The translations under genes were made by a program, and so were the position numbers. DNA of 64,000 nucleotides from Hevea brasiliensis (taxonomy: Eukaryota; Streptophyta; Magnoliopsida; Malpighiales; Euphorbiaceae): the NCBI RefSeq assembly GCF_030052815.1, contig NC_079499.1, positions 101,590,480-101,654,479 of the forward strand. The letters are read 5' to 3'. The stretch's first letter is position 1; each line of letters begins with the position of its first letter. This document shows, piece by piece, positions 22,900-36,520 of this stretch. The notes under the pieces were generated by a model. It was given only the letters and a program-made list of their open reading frames with translations, was not told the origin of the DNA and did not search any database.

Positions 22900-25800
22900 A
22901 GAACAGAATTACACATTAGACAAATAAGGGTACTTGCTATGCATGTCCCGTTTTGACTCCCAGGTGCATTCTTCTACTTATTGGCTCCTCCACAACACCT
23001 TAATCATAACGATCTATTTCGACCTTAGTTGCCTCACTTGGTAGTCTACTATGGTTATTGGCTACTCCTCAATCGTCAAGTCTTCTTTTAGCTCTACTGT
23101 ATCCAGTTGTAGCACATGAGAGGGATCTGATATATATTTCCTGAGCATGGAGATGTGAAATAGAGGATGAACATGAGAAAGGCTGGGTGGTAACTCCAAC
23201 CGATAGGCAACTGTTCTAACTCTATCAGTAACCTCATAAGGTCCAATATACCGAGGTGCTAACTTTCCCTTCTTTCCAAATCTCGTGACTCCCTTCATCA
23301 GAGAAACCTTCAGGAATACGTAATTGCCTACTACAAACTCTACATCCCTCCGTCTGGGATCTGCATAACTCTTCTGCTTACTGAAAGTTATTTTCAATCA
23401 TTCCATGATTAAAGGAACCATCTCTGAAGTGTACTGCACTAGGTCTATATCATGCACCTTCGCTTCTCAAATTTTCGTCTACCACTAAGGAGACCTACAC
23501 TTTCTGCCATATAGCGCCTCATAGGGTGCCATCCCGATACTAGAATGATAACTGTTGTTGTAGGCAAACTCCACCAAGGGTAGTTGATCATCCCATTGAC
23601 CTCTAAAATCTAGAACGCATATACGAAGCATGTCTTTCAGTGTCTGAATTGTTCTTTCGGACTGCCATCTGTCTAAGGGTGGAAGGTGGTACTAAAGTTT
23701 AAGTGCGTACCAAGTGCCTCTTGCAGCTTTCTCCAAAACCTAGAAGTAAACTGAGGCCCTCTGTCAAATATTATTGAATCAGGAACTCTATGCAATCTGA
23801 CTATTTCTCAAGCATAGAATCTGGTGTATTGTGCAACAGAATAGGTGGTTCTCACAGGCAAGAAATGAGCTGCTTTAGTCAAACGATTTACGATTACCCA
23901 TATCGAATCATATCCCCACGTGGTACGAGGTAACCCAGTTACAAAATCTGTAGTGATTATTTCCCACTTCCATTCTGGGATAGGGAGCTCTTGCAGCTTC
24001 CCTGATGGCCTTTGGTATTCAAACTTCACCTTCTGACAAGTCAAGCATTTGGACACAAAGTCTGCTATGTCTCTCTTCATGCCATTCCACTAGTAGCTAT
24101 CTTTCATATCATGGTACATCTTGGTGGAGCCTGGGTGGACATTGTACAGTGTATAGTGCTCCTCTTGCATAATTTCATTCCTGAGATTGTCCACGTCGGG
24201 CACACATATCCTGGAACCTTGCATAAGAGCTCCATCATTGGCAAATCCAAACTCACCACCTTCACCCTGCTGTACTATTTCTATAATCTTCATCAATTGC
24301 GGGTCTCTGTGCTGGGAAACTCTGATTTTGTCTTGCAAGTCTGGTCTCACTGAAAAATGGGCCAATAATACCCCCTCATCTGAAATATCTAAGATTAGAC
24401 CTTGATCTATCAACTCATGTACTTCCTGAATCAATGATCTCTTCTCCACTGATATGTACGCCAAGCTGCCAGAAGATTTTCTGCTCAAAGCATCTACTAC
24501 TACATTGGCCTTCCCAGGATGATACCAGATGGTACAATCATAGTTCTTTAGAAGCTCTATCCATCTCCTCTGTCTCAAGTTTAAATCCCTCTGTTGGAAG
24601 ACGTACTTCAAACCTTGTGGTCTGTATATATCTCGCACACTTCACCATATAAGTAGTATCTCCAGATCTTTAGTACAAAGACTACAACAACTATTTCCAA
24701 ATCATGGGTAGGGTAGTTCTACTCATGCCTCTTTAGTTGCCTTGAAGCATAAGCTACTACTTTCCCATGCTGCATCAAAACACATCCCAAACCAACTCTG
24801 GAGGCATCACAGTACACGGTATATCCTTCACCACTCATCGATAATGTTAACACAAGGGCTGTAGTTAGACATTCCTTAAGCTTCTGGAAGCTCTCCTCAC
24901 AATCAACTGTCCAAATGAATGGAACATTCTTTCAAGTTAACTTAGTTAGGGGAGTTGCTATCCTGGAGAAATTCTGTACAAAATGCCTATAGTAGCTAGT
25001 TAGGCCCAGAAAACTTTATGCCGTAGTGACTGTTATAGGCCTAAGCCAATCAGTTACCTCCTTAATTTTCTTGGGATCCACTTGAATGCCTTCACTAGAA
25101 ACCATGTGTCCCAAGAATGAGATGCTTTCTAGCCAAAATTCATATTTTGAAAATTTAGCATATAGCCGGTACTCCCTCAAAGTTTGCAACACCATCCTTA
25201 AATGCCACACATGTTCTTCCTCAGTCTGAGAGTATACCAAAATGTCATCTATGAATACGATAACAAAACGGTCTAGGAATGGCCTGAACACCCTATTCAT
25301 CAAGTCCATGAAGGCTGCTGGTGCATTAGTGAGTCCAAAAGACATCATCAAAAACTCATAATGACCATATCTTGTCCTGAACGCTGTCTTGGGCACATCC
25401 TCATTCCTGATTCTCAACTAATGGTAGCCTGATCGTAGGTCTATTTTGGAAAAGAATCTAGCCCCTTGGAGCTGATCAAACAGATCATTAATATGAGGAA
25501 GTGAGTATTTGTTCTTCACAGTCACCTTGTTCAGCTGTCTATAATCAATACACAACCTTAAGGACCCATCTTTCTTTCTCATAAATAGTACAGGAGTGCC
25601 CCAGGGTGAAGTTCTCAGACGTATGAAACCCTTATCCAAAAGCTCCCGTAGCTGCTCCTTTAGCTCTTTCAATTCTGCTGGTGCCATCCTGTAAGGCAGC
25701 ATTGATATGGGGTTTGTACCCGATACAACATCAATGCAGAACTCTATTTCCCTTCCTAGTGATAACCCTGAAAGCTCCTCAAGGAAGACATCCATATGTT

Positions 25801-27669
25801 CTCTGACAATAGGAACATTCTCAATGTTAACACCTTCTACAGATGTATCTCTCACCAATGCCAAATACCCCTGACACCCACATCTCAACATCTTTCTAGC
25901 ACTAATTACTGACACTAAGTTATATGGAGCCACGCTCCTATCACCATCAAAGCTAAACTCTTTCACACCAGGTATATGAAAGTACAGCTTTTTATTCCTG
26001 CAGTCTAAAGTGGCATAATGAGTTGCCAGCCAATCCATCCCTAAAATTACATCGAAATCCATTATTGGTAGAGGAACCAAGTCTACTGGGAGGATCCTTC
26101 TAACCACTATCACTGGGCTACCCGAAAAAACCATATCCACATCTATGTTGTCACTAAGAAGGGTAGCTATAGATAAGGGGCATTCTAAAGTTATAGGGTT
26201 CCTACCCAATCTCATGGCCAAAATAGGGGAGACAAATGAGTGCGTAGCACCCGGATCTATCAAAACACGAGCCTCATAGGAACAGACTAGAAGAATACCT
26301 GCCACAACTGCATTGGAAGCCTGAGCATCCTGGTGGGTCAAGGTGAAAACCCGAGCTTGACCCTTATCCTGCATTGCAGAACCCTGAAATTGACTTCTAG
26401 CTCTTGACCTGCCTCCAAACCCATGTCCTCCTTGTCCTCAGCCCTGTTGGCAACTGAACTGACTGCCTGCCATACTGTAAGTACTAGTATATAATTGACG
26501 AAGAACATTTGTAACAGAACCCTGTGACCCCATCTGTGGCTCGCTGAACATGGGACATTCTCTAGCAAAGTGACCCTACTGGCCACACCGGAAACATACT
26601 CCTGAACCCATCATATAAGGTCCTAAATGTCCTCTTCCACACTGTGTGCAAGGTGCCAAGGAGGATCTTGAACCAAATCCAGAACTGCTGTAACCCGAAC
26701 TGTGACCACTGTTGGATCCGTACCCTGGTCTGAATCCCCGAGATCTGTGTTTAAAACCACCCTTCTTGTTGTTTCTACTTCTTCCTTTGTAATGACTTTG
26801 GCCTCTACTATCCGTGGTACCCATGTAGGGAACATTTGAAAAACCCTCTGCTCTATTCTTCTTTGCCCTTCCACTGTCATCTCCTGTATAGCTAATTTCA
26901 ATCTGTTAGCCTCGATCAACTATCACATCGAAAGACTGATTAGACTTCATGGCCAGGTTTGCATATCTCCTGTCTAGCTCCTTTATAAACCTCTTTACCT
27001 TTATACTTTATGTAGCCACTGCTGTAGGGGCATACCTACTCAGTTTTAAAAATTCTATAGCATATTCATCTACGGATCTGCCATTCTGCCTTAAGGCCTC
27101 AAAGGCCCACTGCTTCTGGTCTCTGAAGCTTTCTGGCACAAACTTATTGACGAACAGTTCCACAAACTGAGTCCAAGACAATCTCTCAATGTGAGATAGT
27201 ACGTAGTCTGTCATCCACTGCATTGGCACTAACCCCAATACATACTGCACACACTCTATAAGTCTCCTATCAGTCAACTACAACTCCATCCCTGTCTGTT
27301 TGGAGGAGTCCAAAAACCGATAGGCATCATCTGACACATCATAAGTACTAGGCATCAACTTCTTGAAATTAATTATTTATTTGTAAGGCTCCCCTCTTGG
27401 TGCGGTGGGCTACTGCTGTTGTGGAGGGTGGACCATGTATTGTGCCATCATATCGATGGTTCTCTGCAATCCGGCCAGGGTAGCTGCCATTAGATCCACA
27501 GGACCCTGGGCCATAAAAGATTGTTCCTGTACTGGTGGTGGCTACTCTTCTACTTGAGCAGTTCTAGGTCTCGTGCCCCGCCTCCTCAGGGTAGGCGCCT
27601 CATCCTGTGCCGACACCTCGTCTGGACATCCTGTTCTGGTGTAGTGGCAACTCTTCTACTTCTACGCAT
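22900..27669 (-). pseudogene. Degenerate gag-pol of element B
   Basis: The gag start codon is at 27669-27667 with a frameshift soon after. Then come a gag domain (about 27280-26900), a Gly/Ser-rich region and zinc knuckle with CxxC near 26576-26660, an aspartic protease (DPGATHSF, about 26240-26265; ILGMDWL, about 26025-26045), reverse transcriptase (about 25700-25020, FIDDILVYS near 25240-25265), RNase H (about 24950-24640), an integrase zinc-binding region and core (about 24240-23500), and a C-terminal module with a chromodomain-like ending (about 23400-22930). In-frame stops interrupt it at 26576-26578, 26438-26440, 25418-25420, 25015-25017, 24932-24934 and 24090-24092, among others. The protein cannot be made as one chain, so the element is non-autonomous now. 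Confidence 0.88.
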
Positions 27670-27881
27670 TTTTCTGAAATTCAATAGCATTAGCCTACAA
27701 AAATTTAAAACGGCATATTACACAGCTCTATAGACTCATATTTACACACAATTATACAAAGCAAAAACTAGAAGCAAGGATGACAATGCAAGGATGAATG
27801 TGGACCCTATTCTTCGCATGTGACTCCTATTAGACTCTTCTCAAAACTTTAGACATATATTCCCTATGAATCTGGAACCCA

Positions 27882-30800
27882 TGTAACACCCCTATATTCA
27901 TCAGTTCCATACATTCTATTGTTCTGGCGACTAGTGTCTGTTTGGACAGTCAGGATATTCAGAACCATAATTAAGTCACCTAGGAAAGCCATAAATAAAA
28001 ATAAATAGGAATTGCATGAAGGTAAAAAGGAAATAAGAAAAACAAAGTATAATCAGTTAAATGAGCCAAGGTCCCAGCGATGGGTGATTGAACTGGGAAG
28101 TGACTGCGAGCTCAGTTGCTACCCTGATTTCGTGTGGGGCTTTGTGACACCCCAGGCCTAGGAATAATTGTGAAGCTAATGGTAATGTGAAAACCACATA
28201 AAAAAATAGAAAACCAATTCAAATAATTGAATCAAAGTTCAGGAAGTAACTCAGTATTATTAGAAAAATTGATAAGACCGATAAGCGATAATTTGGTCAA
28301 TTCACCCTCAGAGTTGACTCTTGGCCTAAATATCCATTAAAATGTAGAAAATTAAAATTTTGAAAAATAGATTGAAATTGAAGAGGTGAATGGAAAGAAA
28401 AGGAAAAAGAAATGAAAAATAAAAAAAATTAAAAAGCTTTATGACATCATCCATTGCACAAGCATGGCATAATAAATTATAATTTTTAAATTATGAAATT
28501 TGCGGATAATTAACATAATAAAAAGAAAAATTAAAAAAAAAAAATTTCATTTCCCACTTTCTTCTTTCCCTTGACTGATTGTCTTCTCTCTCCTCTCTCT
28601 CACTTTCATTTCTTCTTTCCTCCATTAAAGCCAAAGTTAAGCTTTGGTAACCCTAATTTTAGGCATAAATCCCATAAACCCCTTAAGTAAAATTTGTGTT
28701 TGAGTCTTGGTAAGAAGATTGGAGAAAGAAAAATTCAAGGAAGAAGTGAAAATTTGAAGAGGGAAAAGCTACACATAAGGTTAGTGAAGATTTTTTCAAT
28801 TTTCTCTTTAAATTCATCATTGGACATATAATTGAGTTAGAATTGTTTGGAAAACATGAAAAAATTCATGCTTATATGGGACCCCATGGATTTTAGCCAG
28901 CTTGGGGTTGAGTAGAGTTTAATAGACTTTGATTGAATTAAAGGTGTAGGCTAGCTCAATTGAGTAGGTAGAGATGATTTATGCATTTGAATTTCATGAA
29001 TTATAGCAAATGCATAATTAGGGTTCTTGATAATTGAAAATTTGGGGAAAATTTGGAGATTTGGTGAATTGATGCCAATTGACCAAATTAATGTTTAAGT
29101 TGGTCAATTGGTGTAATTTGGAGTGTGATTGATTGATTGAAATTGAAATTGAATTGTGAATGGTAATGTCCAATTCTGGACAACCTGACCATGGTCCACT
29201 CAAATGGCCATAATTGAAATTATGTTGCTCCAATTGGTGTGAGGCCAATTGGAGATGAAAATTACCCAAAGCAATAATTTTCATGTAGAAACTTTGCCTT
29301 AAAACTGACTACATGTTAGTGTAAAATTTGATCAAATCTGGATTAGGTACCCTGTTACTGGACAAAACAGACCATATGAATAGTATATGTTCAAAGGGTC
29401 ATAACTTTGTGTAGAGAGGTCCAAATGACCTGATTTTTGAACCATTTGAAAGCTAGGACATAATAGAACAACTTTCATGAAGACCACAATCCCAAATTCT
29501 GGCCATAACCAAATCAGATTACCAACCAAATTTGGATCATTAAATTTGCCTGAACCTAAAATTGCCCAGAAAATTTGGAAATGACCAATCCAGCCAGCCT
29601 TAGTAAAAATAGCATAACTTGAGCTACAAAATTTCAAATGGAGTGATTCAAAAAGAAAATTAAAGCTAAGACATTAAGGAACAACTTTGGTGAAGAAAAG
29701 TTAGCTAAATTTCCACTGTAGTTAGGTCCAATGAAACAGTAAACCCAAGTGACCAAAACTGAAATTTTGGAATTTCTATTAGGGAGTTTTGAATTTCAAT
29801 TGGCAATTAATGCCAATACAATTATAACTCAAAATGTGATATGTGGGTGTAATTAGAACTAATATACCTATTAAATATGAGAAAATCAATATTTTACCTA
29901 ATTGATCAAATGAATAGTAACCACCATAGCCATAAACACAAAGATGAGTAAAATTAAATATGCAAAGTTTAATTATTGGGTTAATTATTAGAAATGGTTT
30001 GGAAGGATGGTGAAACACTTTAAAATTATGTGTTTCAGTTGGAAAGAAGTCATCCGAGAAAGAATGAGAAATTGGGATAAATCAAGGCAGACAAAAGAGG
30101 TTTGTGTACAACTAGCCTATTTCTATATTTTAAATTTATAATGGGTTTTGAGTGAACTTGATAATTGTATTTTCTCTTGCGTACAAGAACTTTAATTCAT
30201 TGAATAACTTTGTATGATTTAATTATATTTTCTTCTATGCATTTAAGAATTTATTGCATGGTTTTAAGAATTATAAATTGTGAATTTAATGTGTTGCCAA
30301 CCATGTGCATAAATTTACAATGATTAAATATGTTTAGTGATTTGTAAATACCTTTTGTGAATAGAAATTATTTTGAATATGATTTGAAACCACAGTAGAC
30401 ATAGCAATGTGATTGAATTCTTCATTAGCTTGTCTAATGGGATGAACATGTTATTCCCTCTCTAGCTGAAGTGTTGAGGTGTGTGCTAGTTGAGGAAGAA
30501 TTGAATGAGTACTCATACTTGCTAGCTAGCCCATGTATACCCCTTTAGCCTTTGGTTATTGGGAGAATTGGCTTTGTTGTGGTGTACAACCCGATATTGT
30601 TTTAGTGTCATGCTCTAAGCTATGTGAATGTTTTCAACATCCTTAAATCATGCATACTTTGATAAAATGTGATTGAAACAAATATTTGTTAGTGGTTGGA
30701 AAATGATATATTGTTTCATGGTTCAAGAAAAATATAAATATTTCAATTGCTTTATTATGAATTGGATAAATTGTTATTACTCGATCAAACGCTATTCATC

Positions 30801-31693
30801 AAATAATTTGTGTGATTGGAATTATCAATTTTAATTTTATGAATTTTGAAGAAATTAAATATTTTGAGCCTTTTTGTTATGATTTGTCAAAGTATATTTT
30901 ATATTAAATTTTAATTTATTTGTTGTGCACCACTGAATTCATCGCTCAGCGACAGTTTTGTGTGCTGTCGCAAGTGAAAGTAAAGATATAACAGCTGAGT
31001 GAGGACACTTGAAGCAGTGGATTGAAGTTATTTACGAGTATAGCCTAGGTATACCCTTGTATGTTAAGTTTTGGTGTAATTATGTAATTATATGTATGTA
31101 ACCATATTCTAGCAGTTGTACAGAAACACTTGTAATATTATTTTGGGATTATAATAAAATGAAAAAAAAATTATACTATTAATTAGGGACTTAATTATAT
31201 AAATTTCTTTTGTAATATAAATTTTGTTATCTCAATGAATGCAAGTATTTAAGTTTCTTTCTGAGTATTGTACATAATGAATTATTTTCTTTATGATGAG
31301 ATTGGGTTGTGTTACTTTAAATGAAGTTTTGGTTGAAATAAATTATAAGAAGTGTTTTTCTGCAGGTTTTGAAGAACTGTTTTCTAAATTTCTAGCCGGC
31401 ACTCTACCGAAATTTTTGTGAAATTTTTAAATATTAAATTAATGTCAAATAAAGTTTATGGCATCACCGCAAAATTTTAAAAATGCTTAATTATTCCTAA
31501 AAAGTTTTATGACAGATATTGGATTTGAAAACACTTAGTTTAAATTTTTGTAACCACGCTAGATTGTTAAATGGAATTATTTTGCCAAAATCTCTTGTAG
31601 TATTTTTAATAGATTATCGGTAGGCAAAGTACGATAATTTATTAGGTATACTACGGGATCATGTTATATCTTACGGAGGGGTGGGGTGTGACA
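27882..31693 (+). mobile_element. Solo LTR of family A (copy A2, 3.8 kb)
   Basis: Plus-oriented, starting TGTAACACCCC at 27882 and ending GGGTGTGACA at 31693. It aligns with the reverse complement of the A1 LTR (2912-6567) along its length, including the block near 28070-28120 and the blocks near 30590-30620 and 30930-31000. No gag or pol of family A accompanies it, so it is a solo LTR. The 5-mers beside it (ACCCA, GCTTA) do not match. Small open frames within it are not conserved with A1 and are not genes. Confidence 0.85.
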
Positions 31694-31701
31694 GCTTAAG
31701 T

Positions 31702-31711
31702 TCTGATACCA
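31702..31711 (-). other. Primer-binding site of element B
   Basis: TGGTATCAGA on the minus strand, 4 bases inside the 5' LTR terminus at 31716. It matches the first ten bases of the usual tRNA-iMet primer site and then diverges (ACTTAAGC). Confidence 0.75.
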
Positions 31712-33824
31712 CATTTGTCACGACACAACCTATGGCTGGACCGGCACTAGGACCTGGGTCAGTCTAAAGCCCCCGAGGTCCGTAGTAAGCCTAACTATTC
31801 TTTAACCCAATGCTAAGGCCTAATTTAAGCCCAATTTTAAGAATTCAACCAGACAAAGTTCGGCCATAATAGGGATCATACAAGGGGAGTTTTTGATTCG
31901 CCGGACCTGTAAACACAATATATAGTCATTTGAGGAGCTCAGCTCACCCTCCACATACTCATAATATCATAAAATCCAATGAGAGCTTAGCTCCCTCATC
32001 CAAGCCAGTCAAGCATACATTTAATGTTCTTACAAATTCAACACAATATTATATTACAGTCCTAAATTGGTTAAAATACTCTTAATAGATGTGGAGTCTA
32101 AAATTTGACTTAATTGTATAAAATACATTAGATATTACTAATTGACCTGTGAAGAAGAGGAGTAGGTTAGTCACAACAAGTAATCCTCCTGTAGCCTGGA
32201 AAAATAAGATGAACAGGAGTGAGCATTTGACTTAGAAAGTAAAATACCAATTATAACTACAATTTCTATAGCTATCTAAAGCTAATGCATCCTAAAGAGT
32301 GGAATGCAACATCATTATAATTTTCATATAAATCACATCATAACAGCAAAAACGCAATTTGGAGCACTCACACACCCAATAATGTTCAAACAGTACATAT
32401 ATGGGAGCTGATCCCCTATACAGCTCTCTTAATCCAACCTCTGCTAGCTAGTGTTTCTCAAGCCGGACTTTCGCATGATAATCCAAATGCGGGGGCTAGT
32501 AAGATCATCTCGAGTCGTGCCTACTCCGACTTATCCATAAAGGACTGGGTTCCAGTGAGTGTCTCTCAAGCTGTGTCCACCCATCCTATCCATACCCAAT
32601 ACTGCACACCACACGCACGCCAACGCACGCACACTGCTCTAAATTATTACAAACAACATCCATGGCATTTCATTAATTAAGAATGCAATATAAAATATGC
32701 CTAGTATTTAACTACATAGATACATATTTATAAGTGATGCATGGGCATGCTTGAACATATAATAATATTGAAATTATAATTAAAATTAATATTTTACTCA
32801 CAAACTTGAACCGAGGTCACTGCGGTGGCTGGGTGGAGGAGGAAGGTTGTCCCAGCTCACCTAACAATTTCATTACAGTTGTTTAATATATTTGACTCAA
32901 TACAAGTTTGGAAAAGACCAAAGACACCCTAAGTCGTGCCGAAAATCTGGCAGAGTCTCCCTTATACCTAGGACCTACCCAACCTGCAAAAGGGCTCAAA
33001 ATGCACTTCTGTATCTACAAGTCACACATCCACAACTCAATCACATCACATGGTCCCTCCTGGGCCCATCCAAACAGTCAACAACCACAATTTGAAAAAT
33101 TACAATTTAATCCCTACAATTACCCCTTTTGCAAAAACTACCCAAATGAGCTTTAAAAATTCTAAAACTTTGCCCCGTGGTCCTTAGCAATATTATTAAG
33201 CTAATGCAAAAGTTATTATAGTTTTCTAACCTACAATGAATATTTTATAGATTTTTAATCAAAATCAGGCACTAGATAATTAAGAAAAAGTATGGTTTAG
33301 GTTTGCCTATGCCAATTCTGACATTGGGGACGCGTCTGGAACGTCTGAAAATGGTGGGATAGCCTATAATTTCGACTCAATTCTGAAACATTTTCGGTAG
33401 CCTGTCTGCTCGGCCCAAAATTACAGACCCAAGCAACTGTTGAATTTCCATGAATTGAAGGTACCTACGTGAAGCTCACAACACGGGGGTTAGCATATAA
33501 TTTTTACGAAATTTTCTAAACTCATTAAATGCTCGGAAAAATACTGCGAAGTTTCGCTGGACCCACCGGAAAACGGTATCAGAAAAATTCGAAATGGGTA
33601 TTGCCACGAAGCTCTCGTCGAGTGGAGCACTCCAGTACTCTCAGATTTTTTGTGAGGTTTACGATTTTCGAGAAATCTAGCCCAAAAATCAAAATGGGCC
33701 AAAATTTCCCAAGCAAAAATTGGACAAACAGCTCGATGGATTTTTATGTTTTTGGTGTCTATGGAAAGCTCTCGAGGTGTAGATGTGTTTTGGGACAAGA
33801 CCCGGTCCAATCGGTGGCCGGATT

Positions 33825-36204
33825 TGTTATGACCCAACCTATGGGCCGGACAGACACTAGGACCTGGGCCAGCATAAAGCCCTCGAGGCCCGTAGTAAGA
33901 CTTACTGTTCTCAAATCCATAACTAGGCCCAACATGCATATAAAAATAATTTAAATTAAAATATTATAATTTTATTCTAGGTCAACTTAACCCAATATTT
34001 ATCAGAAACTTAAATTAGGGGAGCCCAACTCAAGCCGGTTACATCATTTACAAATTGTTTAAGTATCATACAAATCTTTATTTATTAACCTCAAGAATTT
34101 AAATTAACACAATTCCTAACAGGGTCTATACTACTGCTAACACATGCGGAGTTCTAGATTTCAAATTTAGAAAAAATAATAAAAACAATTAAATAACCGA
34201 CGTTAAACCTGCAAGGAAGAAAGCAGGTTGCTCTATAAAAGAACTTCTCCCGTAGCCTGGAAAAATAGGTGAATAGGAGTGAGCGTTCAACTCAGAGAGT
34301 AAAATACCAAATTTAACTATAATTTCTATAGCTTTCTAAAGCTAATGCATTCTAAGGAGTGGAATGCAACACTATCAAAATTTTCATACACATCACATCA
34401 TAACAGCAAAAAGGTAATTTGGAGCACTCACACACCCAGTAATGTTCAGACAGTACATATATGGGAGCTAACCCCCTATACAGCCCTCTTAATCCAACCT
34501 CTGCCAGCGAGTGTTTCTCAAGCCGGACTTTCACTTAATAAATCAAATGTGGGGTCCCAGCGAGTGTCTCTCAAGCCGTGTCTACCTGTCATGTCCGTAT
34601 CCAATACCATACCATACGCACGCCAACGCACGCACACTGCTCCAAATTACCACAACAACATCCATGGCACTTCATCAATTATGAATGCAATATAGAACGT
34701 GCCTAGTGTTTAACTACATAGATACATATTTATAAGTGATGCATGGGCATGCTTGAACATATAATAATATCGAAATTATAATTAAAATTAATATTTTACT
34801 CACAGTGTATCAGAGGCTATTGTAGCTGTTGGTTGGAAGAAAATAGCTGACCTCAATCACCTAGATAATTATATTATAGATTTATTAGTATTAATTCAAA
34901 ATAAGACTCTAAAGAAATAACATACAACCTAATTTATGCCGAAAATTCAGCAGAATCTCCCCTATACCTAGGACCTACCCAACCTACAAAAAGATTCAAA
35001 TAACACTGCTAAATCCGTAAATCACACAATCACTACTCAATCACATCACAAGGCCCCTCCTGAGCCCACCCAAACAGTCAACAACCATAATTTAGAAAAT
35101 TATCATTTAGTCCATACAACTAACCCTTTTACAAAAACTACCCAAATGAGCTCTAAAAATTATAAAAATTTTGCCTCGCGGTTCTTAATAGGGTTATAAG
35201 ACTATTGAAAAAAGAATTATAATTTTATAATCACCCATAAATATTTTATGAATTTTTATTCTAAATTAGTATTAGCCGAAAATGAGTAAGTTGGAGTTCG
35301 AGTTTATCTATGCCAAATCTGACACCTGGAATGCATCCAGAACGTCTGAAAATGTTAGGATTGACTATAATATCGACCACGTTCTGAGACGGGTTGCTGG
35401 GCAGCCGGATCTGGCTGAAAATGCGGTCCCGACACCAGTGAGCTATCTTCGATCCGATTGCACCTAAATTATGCTTAAAAATTGTTAATAATTATCATAA
35501 AATTATTTTTAAATTTTGGGAATCGAAAAAGTTCGAAAATCTCACCAAGCGATTTGAACCGTCCGATTATCGCTTTTTTCCAATGGTATCCGATCGGAGC
35601 AGGGCCGGTTCCATCTTGAAGGGTCCATCGGTGGTCTCGGATTTCCGATCTGAAGGTCGGATCACCAAAAAAGTGATCGAAAATTGAGAAACCCATATGA
35701 TTTTCTTCCAGCTTTTCCTCGCCGGTTCTCTTTCCTCCGGCCACCAAACGGGGTGTCACTGATCTCATCTGAAAGTTCATTATCTTGGGAGTCCGTGGCA
35801 CTTGAAATCACTTGAAACGGCCGCGGGAGTCGGCCGGGGCGACGCTGCAAAGTAGGGCCCCTGTCACGCGCTCTCTCCCTCTCTCCTCTCTTTCCTCTCT
35901 CCTTCTCTCTCTTTCTGCCACCTCCTGCTGGGTGCTGCCACCGTCTGGTGGTTGTTCTGACATGGGGGAAGGCCGGCGGTATGTCACCGGCACTGATGCT
36001 GGCCAGCCGGACGGAAGTTGGGGGGAGAAAGTGAGGGGGAGAGTGGAGTCGGGGAGAGAGAGTGTTGGGGGGGGGGGGGGAGGGGGGGCTACTGCGTTTT
36101 AAATTTTCAGGGTTTTTTTTTTTACTTTTAATGTTATTAAAATCCATGAACTTTTCTTGTTTGTTCACATAAGTCCCTAATTTTTCTTTAATACATTTAA
36201 ATTG

Positions 36205-36258
<54 letters not shown>

Positions 36259-36520
36259 TTAGTGACCACTAAATCAATTGTTAATAATATAAAATAATAT
36301 TTTGTTAAACATTTAATATGGATGTTTAAAAATAGTCATATAAATAAATAATAATAATAATGATAAAAATAATAATACATTTAAAAATAATACCCATTTA
36401 ACACAAATTAACATTGTAAAAATATTAATTTAAATTCATGAGTAAAATATCAATAAATTATTAGCTCAATAAAAGAAAATTTATAAAAATATATTTTTTT
36501 AGGAAATTTGGATTGTTATA
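33825..36520 (-). mobile_element. Nested solo LTR, relative of family B (2.7 kb)
   Basis: Starts TGTTATGACCC at 33825 and ends ATTGTTATA at 36520; the final CA-type terminus seems mutated. It is flanked by GGATT (33820-33824) and GGATG (36521-36525), a near-perfect 5-bp target duplication. Its left 1 kb is clearly homologous to the family-B LTR start (31716-32800), while its right portion differs, so it is a subfamily variant. It contains a G-tract at about 36064-36088 and an (AAT)n run at about 36207-36256. No internal retrotransposon sequence is present. Confidence 0.82.
36207..36256. repeat. (AAT)n microsatellite
   Basis: About 16 AAT/ATA units inside the nested solo LTR. Some 120 bases earlier is a run of G (about 36064-36088) with one A. 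Confidence 0.9.

Noticed and set aside
35475..36168. Arg-rich 168-residue minus-strand frame
   Set aside because: It lies inside the nested solo LTR, is low complexity and is not conserved in the other family-B LTRs.
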